Part shown: piece by piece, positions 12,095 to 23,398 of the stretch
Layout of the letters: the number at the start of each line of letters is the position of its first letter
Numbering within the stretch: the first letter of the stretch is position 1
Source: Rotaria macrura
Taxonomy: Eukaryota > Rotifera > Eurotatoria > Philodinida > Philodinidae
Assembly (NCBI GenBank): GCA_900239685.1
Contig: OENT01000212.1
Location: 11,186-75,185 of the forward strand
Reading direction: 5' to 3'
Length of the DNA stretch: 64,000 nucleotides
Made by a program: the position numbers and the translations under genes
The notes under the pieces: generated by a model
Database searches by the model: none
What the model saw: the letters and a program-made list of their open reading frames with translations, nothing else
What the model was told of the DNA's origin: nothing

Positions 12095-15000
12095 ATGAAC
12101 ACAACCAGCAACGAGATTCTTACTACTGTAACAGAACAATCTTCGATCCTTCATCCGAATAAAATATTGCTTGTGATTCTCTATCGTTATTGTTTGGGAT
12201 TTGTTTTCCTAATTGGTTTTTCTGGTAATTTTGCAAGTTTGGTGACATTCATGAGTCCAATTCTACGTGTTATGTCGACCGGATGTCTCTTCTTTATGCT
12301 TGCCATGACCGATACTTTTTATCTGACGATATCAATCTTTGAATTTGTCGAAGTTGGTATAGTACAAGGAGGAATATTTCTGTCTGTTTACGATAGTGTA
12401 TGCCGATTTCGTTGGTTTATGAAAGGATTCATTCGATTCTGCTCAGCGTGGACTCTGGCATTAATCGCGATCGATCGTTGGCTGAGAACATATTTTCCAT
12501 ACAAGACTAATCAATGGTGTACTCTTCGTAACGCATTTATCGCAGTATCAATTGCTGCCGTAATTGCTATTCTTCTTCATAGTCATATGTTAAGTAGTTA
12601 TTTATTTGGTGGATTAACTCCAGGAACTCCATCAATTGCATGTGGTCCTATTGATACCCGTTCACCTTATGTGTTCTTCTTTTTTGTACAATGGCAAATA
12701 ATCCAGGTAAATTTCAAAAATAATAAAAAACTAAGGAATATTATTTTGAAATTCTCAGGTGACTTTCATCTCAGTGATACCTGGATTCCTAATGATCACT
12801 ATTAGTATCAGTATTTACTATATGATTCGCAAGGAAAAGAAACGTATTCGGCCTACAAATGTCAATAATCATGTTAGCAGAGGACAAACGCGCTTGCAAC
12901 GACAAATGCTACTGTTGATGATGTCAAGTGGTATACTATTTTTGATTACAACTTTACCAATGAGTTTTTCTTATGTTATCAATTCCCTTCGTATGCATTC
13001 TGGCGAAAATGTCGATATGAGCAAGATCATCAATGAAGAAGCTGCTCTTACTCTATTACTTGATTTGAATTATGCCGTAAGTAATCAGTCGGAAAATAAT
13101 ATCAGCAAGAGAAAATTGAATTTTTTAATTGATTGTTTGATTGTCTATGTTAGATTCTATCGTAAGAGTGGTATTGGTACATGTTATCAATTCTGTTCTA
13201 TAGAGATTGAGTAAAAATGTTTTACCACGGGGTAACTTCTTCGCTAAAAAGATAGTAACCGTAATGAATTTTTCACCAAATGAAAGCGCAGAATCAATGG
13301 GATATACTAATGCTAAATTTCGAGCGTCCTGGAAATTCTTTTAAAAGGAACATAATCTATTTTTGAAATTTACTCAAGATTATCGTGATCCAGTATCGAT
13401 AATGAGTTCTCTGGTGAATGTGCTTTTGCCACAGAAATTTATAAAGGTAAGGTGTGGATAATGCAAAGTTGAAGCATTTGTTTTTCATCTTTTTATATAT
13501 GGTTAGATAGAGCTCGTTCAGCTGAGTAATAATATATATGTGTTGGAGGGCAAATTAAAATGTAGAGGAATCTAAAACTCCCCTAAACATCATTAAATAC
13601 ATAATTCTTCTATTCTGTTTCTTCTAATGAAATTTATAATAATCAACGACGTGAAATCGTGCTTTCTAATGCTGATGGGAGAGAAACGTCGTGAAAATAA
13701 GAATTAATCAACTTTCTAGGTCTACAAAGACACGGGTGCTACAAAATCTTGTTCATGTAAAGTAAAAAGTCTTGAATATTGTAAAAAATGTCACCTGAAA
13801 AAGAAACATGCATGTGAAAATATTTCATGAATTTTATGGTTCCTAATATCAGATTTGTTATTCTATAACAAGATTTGTCTGTTGTTCTTTTATGATTATA
13901 TCCTTTCGAAAGTTTATGTTATTTTGATAGATATTACAGGTATTTTGACGGAAAGATGAAACACAATAGAAGAATTATGTATTTATGATGTTTAGGGGCG
14001 TTTTTGATTACCCAATAGGGAAAATTAAATTTTTAGTTCATCCTAAATGAAATTAAAACCTTCGAATTTTCATATGAAATGGACAGGAAAGGAGAGGATT
14101 TAAATTTGCCCTAGGCGAATTTTACATTATTTTAATCCCCCCACCCCAACATATGTTTTTATTTTTTCAAAAGAGTTTTTATTCAGAAAACTGAAGTTTT
14201 GTCGAGAAACCTCAACAGTTCATTTCTCCATAGAAAACCCAAAGCACAGCTAAATTCTTAAAAGCTTTTCAGTTTTTTAAAAAGCTTTCATTTCCTTGGG
14301 ATTTTTACAACGAGATATCTGCGTCGACTACCATATAAGTTAAGTTGTTTTCTTGATTTTCGTTGTTCGATGAAAGTCTCGACCCTTTCGTCGGATCAAA
14401 ATCGATCGAAAACGGCGAAGTCTTCAGAAGTTAAAAGAAATGATCATAGTTGACGCAGTTCTTTATGAGGAATCTGACTGTCTCGTTTTAATAATTCCAA
14501 GAAATGGATTATTGAGGGTTATCGAAAAACTTGAGTTTTTCTAATTAAAACACTTTGAAAAACTATTAAAGTATATTGGGTTGGCAAGAAATTTTTTGCG
14601 TTTTTTTTCTGAATTTCCTTGAAAAGTCGAGAAAGTTCTAGAAGTTTCCATACTCATGGCATATATAGGGTAGGAAAATCTGTCGAACAATAGCAAAATT
14701 ATGCGCATGGACATTAATCTCGAATTACAAGTGAAGATATCGCGTAGAGCACTACGAGTACTCTTGCTTCATGAATTCCGTTTCGGTCATCAAGCAACGG
14801 AAGCAACAAGCAACATACGTGGTATGATGGGGAAGGATGCACTCTCTATGCGTACAGTACAACATTGGTTCCATCAATTCAAGAACGACAACTTCAAACT
14901 CGACGATTTACCTCATACCGGAAGACCAGTACAGGCGAATATGGATATCTTAAAGCAACTTATTGAAGAAGATCCTATATTGACTACTCGGTGTTTAGCA

Positions 15001-18000
15001 GAATGTCATGGGTGCTCTCATATTACAGTGGAAATACATCTGCACGAATTAGTCAAAACGTGGAAATACGGAGTTTGGATACCACATGAATTATCACCAC
15101 ATCAGTTTCAACTCAGGGTTGACGCTTGTGTGGAATTAATGACGTCTCATCGCAACTATCAATGACTCCGCAGTCTTGTTACCATCAATGGAAGGGGGGG
15201 GGGTAATGTATGCCAACCACACGTGCAAGCGGCAATGGCTGGGAGCTGGACAAACATGTGTACCAACGCCCAAAAATGACCTATACCCAAAGAAGACCGT
15301 GCTTAGCGTTTGGGTGTGAGTAAAATGAATTATTCATTGGAAACTACTGTCAACTAGGTGCACCATCATGCACTGCTGATCTCTACGGCAAACAATTGGA
15401 CCGAGTTACAGCAAAACTTCAGGGGAAGCAGGGTGAAATTTATTTTCTACATGACAACGCCAAACCTCACATCGCAAAGTCGACTCGGGAAAAATTATTA
15501 AAGCTCGGATGGATTACCGTTCCACATCCACCTTATTCTCCAGACTTGACTCCTACAGATTACCACTTGTAGCGTTCTCTTTCAAATCATCTAAGTGAGA
15601 AAAAGTTCGACGACCAGAAGCACCTCAAATGGATTTTGTCGACTTCTTCGGCCAAAAGTCCCAGAACTTCTACGAACGTGGGATCGTTTCTCTACCAGAG
15701 CGTTGTTGACAAGTTGTAGGTACTAACGGAGCATACATTGTCGAAAGTTAGTTGTATTCTGGAAGTTAAAAACTCAAAATAAAATTTTCGAAAAAAAACG
15801 CAAAAAATTTCTTGCCAACCCAATATATATTCTTACACACCTTAACAAGGTCTGTCTACCTAAGTACAAAAGAGTGAGAAAACAATTGCTTGAATTGTGC
15901 GTTCTCCGTACCTTAACACTATGCAAATTAAATAACTTTGTCGAGCACATAAGATGATATTATTCTTCTTCATTATCTCATATTTTCATCGTCCACTTCT
16001 GAATATGATTGATGATATGCCAGTAAAATGAGAAAACGTATGTAGCAGTACTCGCTATCTATTCTATGTTGAATATCTTTTCGTTCTAAAATCACGTTTC
16101 GATTCACTCAGCAAATGGTATTTTTCTTTACTATCTTCCCAAGAATAAAAATTGTACGAGTCTCTGCAACAGTACGAAGTCATTTCGAGGTGTATAATAT
16201 GGATAGACAAAAACAATCGATTCTTGTGGTGACTGAAATTAATTTAATTGGTTAGTAATGGCTGGTATCTAAGATCCAGAACAGCAAAGAATCTTGGACA
16301 GAATTAAAGGTCTCATTTTTCGCGAGGCTCAATATTAGGGTACAACATGCATTAATCGTTAGTGGATTGCAGAAAAAATTCACTGTAGTAAATGATTTAT
16401 CATACAGCGGTGGAAGAGATCGCACGATGATAGCTTCGCTGATTATTCCGAGTGTGTTTGAAAACTGAAATGATCTGACACCAGCTAAAACCTTATTCTA
16501 AGTGAGACTGGTAAGCAAAAACGAAGTTCTTATGCTTTGGTCAAATATATTTCAGCAGAATACAAAGAGTATGTTATACCAAGAACAACCCGTAACTACC
16601 GTCCTAGGGATGCTCTCTGAAAGAAAACCGTTTCCCAGAAAACCAACCGAAAACGTTTGCGAGGGTTTGAAACCCTTTTCTTACCATCGGGAACTCTTAA
16701 AAGGTTTCTGATACTAACAAGATCGTAGACCGAAATGGTTTCTGAAGTTCGGAAACGTTGGGAACACTCTAAAAAAATAGGTTCTTTCCGGAACTTAAAA
16801 AAGTTCTTCCCATGGGCACACCGGAAGAACTTTTTTGGGTTCCGTGTAGAACTTCAAAAGGTTTGGCTTGTAGGCTGCAAAACCTTTCAGGTTTTGTAAA
16901 TTTTGAAAAGGTTTTGTAGCTTTGACACCGAACCTTTTAAAGTTCTATACGGAACCCAAAAAGTTCTTCCGGTGTGCCCATGGGAAGAACTTTTTTAAGT
17001 TCCGGAAAGAACCTATTTTTTTTAGAGTGAAGAATATCCGAGGCTCAGAAACCATTTTCTATCTACGATTTTGTTACTATTGTAAACCTTTTAAGAGTTT
17101 CTCATGGTAAGAAATGGGTTTCCAAACCCTAGCAAACGTTTTTCGTTGGTTTTCTGGGGAACGGTTTCTTTTTAGAGTGGATTGAAACTATTTCATGTTA
17201 TTCCGAAACTCTTAAAAAGAGAAACTCAGATTTCAAACCGATCGTAGCTTTGTGATTTGCCAAGAGACTGGAATAACGAAGATTTCCTTCAGTTCGCACC
17301 CTTTGATGAATTTTATGTTGTACCTGTGTTTGCAGGCCAAATTTTCAAAATGATGGAGATTCGGCAAGAAGTATTAAAAGATAATGAAGACGATCGAAGG
17401 TATCGCAAGATGATAAAAAGTTAATTAGGTATCGGTACTTTTATCATTTTCACGACAAAAACAGCTGCATGGGTAATGAAAAAGAACGATGAATCTTGGA
17501 CCGGTCAATATTTCCTTGAGGTTATTTTGATGCAGCATGCGTTTCAATTTCTCAAGAAAGAAGTAAATGTATGCAATTTTCATCAAATGATATTTGTTCA
17601 CAATAAAGTGCCATGCGTGCTTGCTAATTTGATTCGGCATTTTCTTAAAGAGAATGTCACTTTTTAAGGTAATGACTCACTTACTAGTAATGCACTTGAT
17701 CTGAATGTTACTGAACATGTTAGAACAACAATTGAAGATGACTTTAAGGAGAACATATTGTCAGAAACCCTGGAGAATTGTTGTAAGCGTGAGAAAAGCA
17801 TCTCACAGATGTTCGGACTACCGTTGAATCAAATGTGGAACTATTCGAAATTCATTTATGTTCGTATCCGTCTCATCTTCAGTCAATGACGATAACACTG
17901 ATTATTGATTTCACGAATCATTTTTAAAAAATATATGCTTTTGATGCTATCACTTGCTTCCAACAGATTCACTTCGAATAGCTTCAAGCAGTTAGTTTCT

Positions 18001-18426
18001 TCATAGTGAAATAGCTCGAAAATCTAACGATAAATTATGTTCTTTATAAAAAAAAGTTTTAGAACTGTTGCAATTTAGCATAAGAACATCACATTATTTC
18101 CGCGCTTTCATTTGGTACGAAATTAATCGTAGTTATTACTTGTTACCATAGAGTTACCCCCGGGAACAACATTTTTATGCACTCTGTATATGACAGCATT
18201 TTATTGCAATATAACTTTTCTTTTCTTCTATTAGATGAACTTCTATATTCATTGTTTGGCTTCAAAACTGTTTCGCAAAGAATTTTTGCGATGCTTCCGA
18301 GTTTTGAAACGACACAACCGATCGACATTGAGTGGTAACATATACGAATTAACTTTGCACAATACCGCTCATCCTTTAAAAACCTTATATCATGTTGAAC
18401 TTCAGAATAACCCATCGCATCACTAA
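12095..18426 (+). CDS. Rhodopsin-like G-protein-coupled receptor, three exons with a 5.2-kb intron
   Basis: Exons: 12095-12706, 12759-13076, 18235-18426, giving 373 residues. Intron 1 (52 bp, GTAA...TCAG) restores QIIQ-VTFISVIPG. Intron 2 starts at GTAAGT (13077) and ends after a pyrimidine-rich CTTCTATTAG (18234). Joining in phase 0 gives LNYA-MNFYIHCLASKLFRKEF, exactly what the end of helix 7 and the following basic helix should look like, so the distant exon is taken as the true 3' end. Helix 1 carries the GN pair; helix 3 ends in AIDRWLR (DRY variant); cysteines before helix 3 (DSVCRF) and in loop 2 (SIACGP) can form the usual disulphide; helix 6 is QMLLLMMSSGILFLITTLP. The N-terminus has NTT glycosylation sites and no signal peptide, as usual for this class. 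It is a plasma-membrane sensor of unknown ligand. Without splicing at 13077 the frame ends at 13214 with a tail that does not resemble helix 7. AATAAA lies at 18743. The oddity is the last intron, enlarged by nested transposons. Confidence 0.8.
13536..14154. mobile_element. Foldback element A (non-autonomous, nested)
   Basis: The outer tips ATATG...GTTGGAGGG (from 13536) and CCACCCCAACATAT (to 14154) are inverted to each other. An inner pair of arms is very similar: CCCCTAAACATCATTAAATA at about 13577 continues into an arm whose reverse complement lies at 13958-13998. The element is about 620 bp, has no coding frame, and lies within the larger TA-flanked element. It is a MITE or foldback-type non-autonomous DNA transposon of unknown family. 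Confidence 0.6.
14576..15823 (+). mobile_element. Mariner DNA transposon (DD34D), decayed
   Basis: Terminal inverted repeats of about 34 bp match perfectly (left from 14576, TTGGGTTGGCAAGAAATTTT...; right ends 15823) and TA dinucleotides flank both ends (14574-14575, 15824-15825). The 1,248-bp length is normal for a complete mariner. A transposase frame opens at 14701 with the helix-turn-helix region (MRTVQHWFHQFKNDNFKLDDLPHTGRP) and stops at 15165. The remaining motifs are in shifted frames: RKRQWL, LHDNAKPH (Asp codon 15453-15455) and YSPDLTPTDYHL (Asp codon 15558-15560). The two aspartates have 34 residues between them, the mariner DD34D signature. The first catalytic aspartate region is lost at a run of ten G (15194-15203). 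Several stops and frameshifts make it dead, but the perfect ends suggest a fairly recent insertion compared with the element around it. Confidence 0.92.
14701..15165 (+). pseudogene. Mariner transposase, N-terminal part
   Basis: This 154-residue open frame is the DNA-binding half of the mariner transposase: RALRVLLLHEFRFGHQATEA is the first helix-turn-helix, TVQHWFHQFKNDNF the recognition part, then LDDLPHTGRP and a second helix-turn-helix (TTRCLAECHGCSHITVEIHLHEL). It ends at RVDACVELMTSHRNYQ, just before the catalytic domain, through a premature TGA. The catalytic half continues to about 15720 in broken frames. No functional transposase can be made. Confidence 0.85.
16613..17179. mobile_element. 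Foldback element B, near-perfect 567-bp palindrome
   Basis: Almost the whole segment is an inverted repeat: the left arm (from CTCTCTGAAAGAAAACCG) matches the reverse complement of the right arm (ending CGGTTTCTTTTTAGAGTG), with scattered mismatches to the centre near 16897. Shared blocks include CCAGAAAACCAAC, AACTCTTAAAAGGTTT and GTTCTTCCCATGGGCACACC. There is no coding content. It lies in the intron, inside the larger element, and separates possible N-terminal transposase debris (16.2-16.5 kb) from the C-terminal remnant at 17.5 kb, which suggests it jumped into that older transposon. Confidence 0.75.
16765..17029. mobile_element. Inner foldback element C
   Basis: Within foldback B a second pair of tips, CACTCTAAAAAAATAGGTTC (16765) and the mirror TATTTTTTTTAGAGTG (to 17029), resembles the outer right tip of B (TTTTTAGAGTG). 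The arms between them are very alike (AAGTTCTTCCCATGGGCACA and its reverse complement). This reads as a related element inserted near the centre of B, or as a B relative that grew by internal duplication. Confidence 0.5.
17476..17889 (+). pseudogene. Tc1-like transposase, C-terminal remnant
   Basis: The frame reads KKNDESWTGQYFLEVILMQ, then HQMIFVHNKVPCVLANLIRH, then after one in-frame TAA (17665-17667) GNDSLTSNALDLNVTEHV. This is the order of the catalytic half of Tc1/mariner-superfamily transposases: a (V)HD..P motif, here with Asn for the catalytic Asp, then a GND-(WPGNSP)DLN..EH block. The spacing is wider than in DD34D mariners, so it is a different family from the mariner at 14.6 kb. 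Some 60 further codons run on in frame to 17889. The Asp-to-Asn change and the stop make it inactive. It is probably the gene of the outer TA-flanked element. Confidence 0.6.
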
Positions 18427-20645
18427 CGTTTGTCAGTTATCACTATTGCATCATTCATCATAATTGTATCGTTCTATGTTGAGAGCGTTCTTGTATCACG
18501 TTTTGTCTTCTCTGGCTTTTCCTTGTCTACACATCTCTTCTCTTCATCCATTCATGGGTACGATCAACTAATTACTTATTTTGTTGACAGGAATACATAT
18601 ATCATCTTCGATAATTATCTGTCCGGTTATCCTCATCTACCTATTGTTATGTCTATATCTTTTCCTTCTCTGTCTGTCTTGGTTGCATATATATACCCGT
18701 GTTGTGGATGTAAATGATGTGATTTATGTTATGGGAAAGTTCAATAAAGTGTAATACCACCAGCACTAACTCTTCTACTGTCGAAAACTGTCACAATAAT
18801 GAACCCATTTCGTTGTTTCCTAATGAATTGTGTTAGAATTAGAAAAAAATCCACCTGCTAAACAGATTGAACAATAAATATTTCAAATTGAAGTATCACA
18901 GTTTGTCTTACAAGATAGAGCACTATACAACAAAGAAAAAAACTGCACAAAATATTCTTTTTCATAGAAAACGTGCGTAGTAATCGAATCCTCATGATTT
19001 GAATTCGACATACTAATGATAAGACGCATGTTTTTCATAATTATCTTAAAGGGGAAATTGCGTTGGATTAAAATCTATATTGGTAAAAGTTATTAAACAA
19101 TAACATTATCCATTCTCTTATCTACTGTTATGAGGTCTTTGTATTTACATATTATATATATATATACCTATAGTTATGTATGACTAGTTATGCATGTTGT
19201 ATTTCAGAATATTTCAGCGTGTTACATTGTTACGTGTTCGTAGTATTCAGTGGTAAATTTTAAATTTTCTTTTTTTCATATATATCCCTGCTCTTAAAAA
19301 TAAACACTGTGGGCAAACAAGAAATTTAAATTCTTCTAATTAACAAGTGGCTATGGATTAACTAGCTTTACAAATTGTTATGTAATAATTAAATGTGAAA
19401 TACATGAGTAAATTGGAATTACTGAAAACTAATATATGCTCGCATCGATCATGCTTTTGTGTCCTTTGTGTCACATATTTCGTATTAGCCAAGCTTTATT
19501 CATATTACGAGTTTAACATCAATTAAACTCTTCATAACTCTTCTTATTTAATAGCATAACATCTGATTTCTAACCGGCAAATTTTCATTCAGAAAGCAGT
19601 GTATAAATGGATACTATAATGAATGTGGAACATTCATGCATCTTCACATAATGGGCCACGTGAAAAATCATGAAATAAAGGTTCGGTATAATCGAAATTA
19701 CTTAAATATATAGTGCACAGATATTATAGATACTGAGTGATAATAACATTTTCAGTGAAGAGGAAAAATTTATGTAAACGATAAGTCACGAAAAATAATG
19801 GGGCTTATTGTTAACGGAGCAAACGGAGTGATATCCGAAGCTTCAAATATTTTTATTTCATTTTACTTCTTAAAAATTCATTCTCAAAGCAATTATCAAT
19901 GAAATTTCCAACGTGACATTTTGCAATTCCTTCTTTCTATTTTCTTTTAATCGTCTGTTTCGTAACTATTCCAAAAAAAACACTGATTAGTATATATCAA
20001 GTAGCCTCTACGCCTATACTGACCTATTGGAAAAAGAACTGAAGTAATGTTTCTTTGGAAATTGTTCTACATAAAGTACAGCATTTTTGTGTAGGACGAA
20101 TTCCCAAAAAAATCTGTCAAGATACCAATTTGAATGTTAATATATAGTGCCTGAAGTAACTATATTGTACATAGAACATCTTGCCTAAAACACATACGTA
20201 CACGGAAAGGAAATAGTTTGTTGAAAAATATTTAAAAGAGGAACAACTATTTTCTTACACATTATTTTGTTGAAATGATCATGCCACATCGGCTAAAAAG
20301 ACGTTTTCGAAATCTGAGAGAACGACTGATGAATTTGCATCTTTTCATACATAAGTCTACAGCAGTTCTACACTGTATTATTTTTCGTCAAGTTCTCACA
20401 ACTCGTCTTTGTCGTATCCAATTTAGTACTGCTATTATTTGTCACTTAGCTTATACGTCAATCAGCGAAATAAATATAGTCGAGATAGTCAACTAACCTA
20501 ACTACTCAACATTCCAGAGAATCTAAGTAACATATCCACACACATTATATAATGCTTGCAAGGAAATCTCGAATTTACATGGCTGATTTGTCAGGACTAG
20601 AGCATTACTTCATCTTTTTTGTTCAAGTTACTTTGTTTCTCAGTC
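18427..20645. other. Non-coding AT-rich stretch after the receptor
   Basis: This contains the 3' untranslated region of the receptor (AATAAA at 18743-18748) and then AT-rich DNA. A 95-codon ORF at 18430-18717 and a 73-codon ORF at 20275-20496 have no recognisable domain and are not called. Confidence 0.45.
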
Positions 20646-20984
20646 ATGGATCAAGAGTTATCATCCACCATTGATATTCATAACATTCTCAGTAGTATGT
20701 GGCAAATAATTTCTAGCTTTTGTGAAAGTAAAAACCATGCTATTACAGATGCTTTGCAAGATTTTGCGAATCATCCTTTAATCAAGTATAAAGCCGTTTC
20801 CGAATCATACCTAGAAGTCCAGATTCAAAAAGTACTTGAAAATGCTCGAAAAACTCCAATAGCTTGTTTTTCAAGAGATCTAACACTCATTCAAACTATT
20901 TCCCAAGTGAATGGTTTCTTTGACAGGGATACAATTGAATTTCATATTATTGATTATACAGCTCACAGAAAAGTTTTTCAATGA
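20646..20984 (+). CDS. Hypothetical small protein
   Basis: A 112-residue frame starting MDQELSSTIDIHNILSSMWQ. The methionine at 20646 is preferred to the upstream one at 20619 because the first nine residues look like chance extension. The predicted protein is soluble, with no signal peptide or membrane segment. I recognise no domain. The codon pattern is plausible for a real exon but the length is within reach of chance in such AT-rich DNA; it could also be a fragment of a larger decayed gene, as similar-looking debris continues towards 21.1 kb in other frames. Confidence 0.25.
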   Translation: MDQELSSTIDIHNILSSMWQIISSFCESKNHAITDALQDFANHPLIKYKAVSESYLEVQIQKVLENARKTPIACFSRDLTLIQTISQVNGFFDRDTIEFHIIDYTAHRKVFQ

Positions 20985-21124
20985 AACCGGTGAAAGTCAG
21001 ACATTTGATGCGGTTATTGAAAATCACTATGAACCACGATAATTTCACACTATGATTTTTACCAGTCTCAACAACCACATAAAATATTTGACTTTCGTGA
21101 TTTATTCATGCCGTTAACGTCACG

Positions 21125-21160
21125 ATGTGGGTGTGAGTGTAACTCGAGAGACCACTCACA
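21125..21160. repeat. Telomere-like G/C hairpin 2
   Basis: A G-rich arm, TGTGGGTGTGAGTG, from 21126, with TGTGAGTG (21132-21139) matched exactly by CACTCACA at 21153-21160. It has the same style as the hairpin at 9.8 kb, with a shorter stem. Confidence 0.5.
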
Positions 21161-22420
21161 TTTCAACCCTACTAATTCACTGTCTTGCTGATAATCACAT
21201 CCGAACATCGTCAGTACAATATTTAGTGATTTGGCCCGTTACCAGTTACCTGGTAATTCCAAATTCTGTCTCATGATGTATTGACGAGATTTGGTCGAAT
21301 GAAAGTGATAATACTTCTTTTTGAGAAGTTACCAGGAAAAATTAAATGATCACTTTTCCGTTACTGTTGCTGTTCCCGAGTAACGATTGGAGGCCGGTAA
21401 CTTCGAAACCTTTACTTCTGATATCCGCAAAACTGCATGTGATAAGTGTCCTGAGCAAATGGTATTATCCCTAAAATATTTCTGTTGTTCGGATTACTTA
21501 GAAAATTTTCAACTCACAATCATGAAAACAAAAGTCATAAAAAAGGTTTCAGAAAAAGAGAATAAGCTGACAGACCTGGAACAAGGACGCCTTTTTCGAC
21601 ATACCCTCACTCAAATACTTTGGTCTATATTCTATGACTATATCAAATGGTCCATCATGTGAAGCAAGTATTTTCCTATGACTATAGTATACTGTGAGCG
21701 ATAGGAATGAAATGGTGATTCATCATCAAGAAATCCGTAACGTTTTGCTCGCTATCTTTTCTAGCTTTCATAGTGTCAGGCTATTGACACAAACTTAATA
21801 AATGTTTGTCTTTTTCAACTTTGATAAGTGTTGTATATGGTCGTCTACTAATAATTTCCAATTAAAAAATTGATAAACTTAAATAAATGTTAATTTTTAT
21901 GTGTTGTCAAAAATATTCCTACTTTTTATCATGTTTATCAGCTTCCAAAAAATACGACACACGTATTCCTTACTTGAAACATTCGGACAGAAGACAAAAT
22001 CATCAGAAAACGAATCATTTTTGTAACGGAAAATACTTTTAGATGAAAAGTTTGTTCTAATAATATTTTTTGTTTTTCAATATTAGTTGATCGAAAACGT
22101 TCACAGTCAAGTTTTACTGGGCACTACATAGAAGAGGCGAAATGGAAAGAACATCTGATAATAGTCACACATAACGTATCTTTTATATCATAGGCAATTT
22201 GAATCTAATGTTGTCTTTGAAAACATCATGTGATATCTCTGGAAGAGTCCAACCGATGTTACACAGGCATGCATTATTACCTTAAAAATATGCTGATGAA
22301 TTAACATTGTTCTTTTTCTAAAATCTAGAATGATTCTGATAAATAAATCCATCTTTAATAAATAAAAATGATATGAGTATAACCATTAGTTTGTCTATTT
22401 GACTAAGAGAGGGAAGTTCA

Positions 22421-22459
22421 TGGTGTGGCTCCATTCTTCACCGTCACCCACACGCACCC
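22421..22459. repeat. Telomere-like G/C pair 3
   Basis: TGGTGTGG at 22421-22428 faces TCACCCACACGCACCCA at about 22444-22460. The pairing is imperfect, but the arrangement (G-rich left, C-rich right, short AT-rich gap) is the same as in the other members. Confidence 0.4.
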
Positions 22460-23285
22460 AATTAATTGCATTCATTCATCGTATGGATAAGAAAATTCAA
22501 TAAAAATAGATGCACCTTTTTGAAAAAGTTCAACAATCTTTCACCATTATTTTACATCGGAGTTTTACACTTTGAAAAATCAACTAACTTTAAATCAGAC
22601 TCATTTCATATTGACAGTTCATATTTCATGAGTTTGATATTCTAATTGGAAGAGAATTTACATTTTTCGGTGATCATCTTCAACTAACCCATACAATTGT
22701 AGTTAAACATCATCGAAAATTTGGGTTGCTTCACCAATCAATGTCCATGAGCTAGCGTCTGTTTGGTCGTTCCATGCTTGCACATATATTCAGGGAGTTG
22801 AATAAATTATCCATGTCAGTAAATATTTTTGATGTGAAACACATGCAATGCCACTTTCAGGATTCAATAGTTTCCATAATATCTTTCAACTATAAGTGGA
22901 TTTGATTTCACTACCACTAGAACATTCTCAACACTGGTTTGCATACATAATTTAGATAAACCATGAAAAGACTCATCAGCCCTTTCCGATAGACTCATTC
23001 TCATGAAGATTACATCAAACTTGAAAAACTTTAATTCTGCTTTCGAACAAATCTACCAAAACATATAAGTCACCCATTCATTAAGTCATTTTCAATCAGC
23101 ATCGAGCTATCTTTATTTTAAAAAATGCTCATGATCAAGCTACTCTTTTATTCCGTCTCACGAGCTCCTCTCCTTGACATAACTTGGAAGTATCTTTGCA
23201 ATGGTATTGTGCCTGAGATCTAATGTACTGAGTGTCAGTTTGAAAACTGCAGATAGAAATAGGAGAGAGATAAAGAGAGAACAGC

Positions 23286-23398
23286 GAGGGTGTGGGTGTG
23301 GTCTGAATATTCCCTATGCTTCAAGATGAAGAAAGTTAAGCTTTATATCCCAACTCAAGTCCATCCACATCCACAACCTGATCCTCACCCACACCCTC
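23286..23398. repeat. Telomere-like G/C inverted pair 4
   Basis: GAGGGTGTGGGTG (23286-23298) is matched perfectly by CACCCACACCCTC (23386-23398), a 13-bp inverted repeat around an 87-bp interior. The interior's right part contains further C-rich repeats (CCATCCACATCCACAACC from 23361). It is the best-preserved member of the family in this window. Confidence 0.75.

Larger units (their letters stand above)
13214..18175. mobile_element. Outer TA-flanked element with about 110-bp inverted ends (Tc1-like)
   Basis: The sequence from 13214 rightward matches the reverse complement of the sequence from 18175 leftward for roughly 110 bases with scattered mismatches. Shared words include AAAATGTT at the tip, GGGGTAAC, ACCAAATGAAAGCGC and ATGCTAAATT. 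TA dinucleotides sit just outside both tips (13212-13213, 18176-18177), the target duplication typical of the Tc1/mariner superfamily. Inside, near the right end, lies a Tc1-like transposase remnant on the plus strand that could be its own gene. About 2.4 kb of the interior is made of later insertions. Age: the diverged ends indicate an old, inactive copy. Assignment of the transposase to these ends is an inference. Confidence 0.65.
13077..18234 (+). other. Transposon-filled last intron of the receptor
   Basis: This 5,158-bp intron contrasts with the roughly 50-bp introns in the same gene and in the astacin gene. Almost all of it (13212-18177) lies between inverted ends flanked by TA. It holds at least five transposon-derived units described separately. 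Between them (14160-14570, 15826-16610) there is AT-rich DNA without intact coding frames. Confidence 0.7.

Noticed and set aside
13154-13214. Alternative short 3' exon for the receptor after an AG at 13153 or 13168
   Set aside because: The first option gives an immediate stop. The second gives a plausible but weaker ending (WYWYMLSILFYRD) without the NFY motif; the exon at 18235 fits the family far better.
21387-21662. IRKTACDKCPEQM resembles the cysteine motif of insect chemosensory (OS-D) proteins
   Set aside because: The second cysteine pair, signal peptide and helical pattern are missing, and the family is not expected in rotifers.
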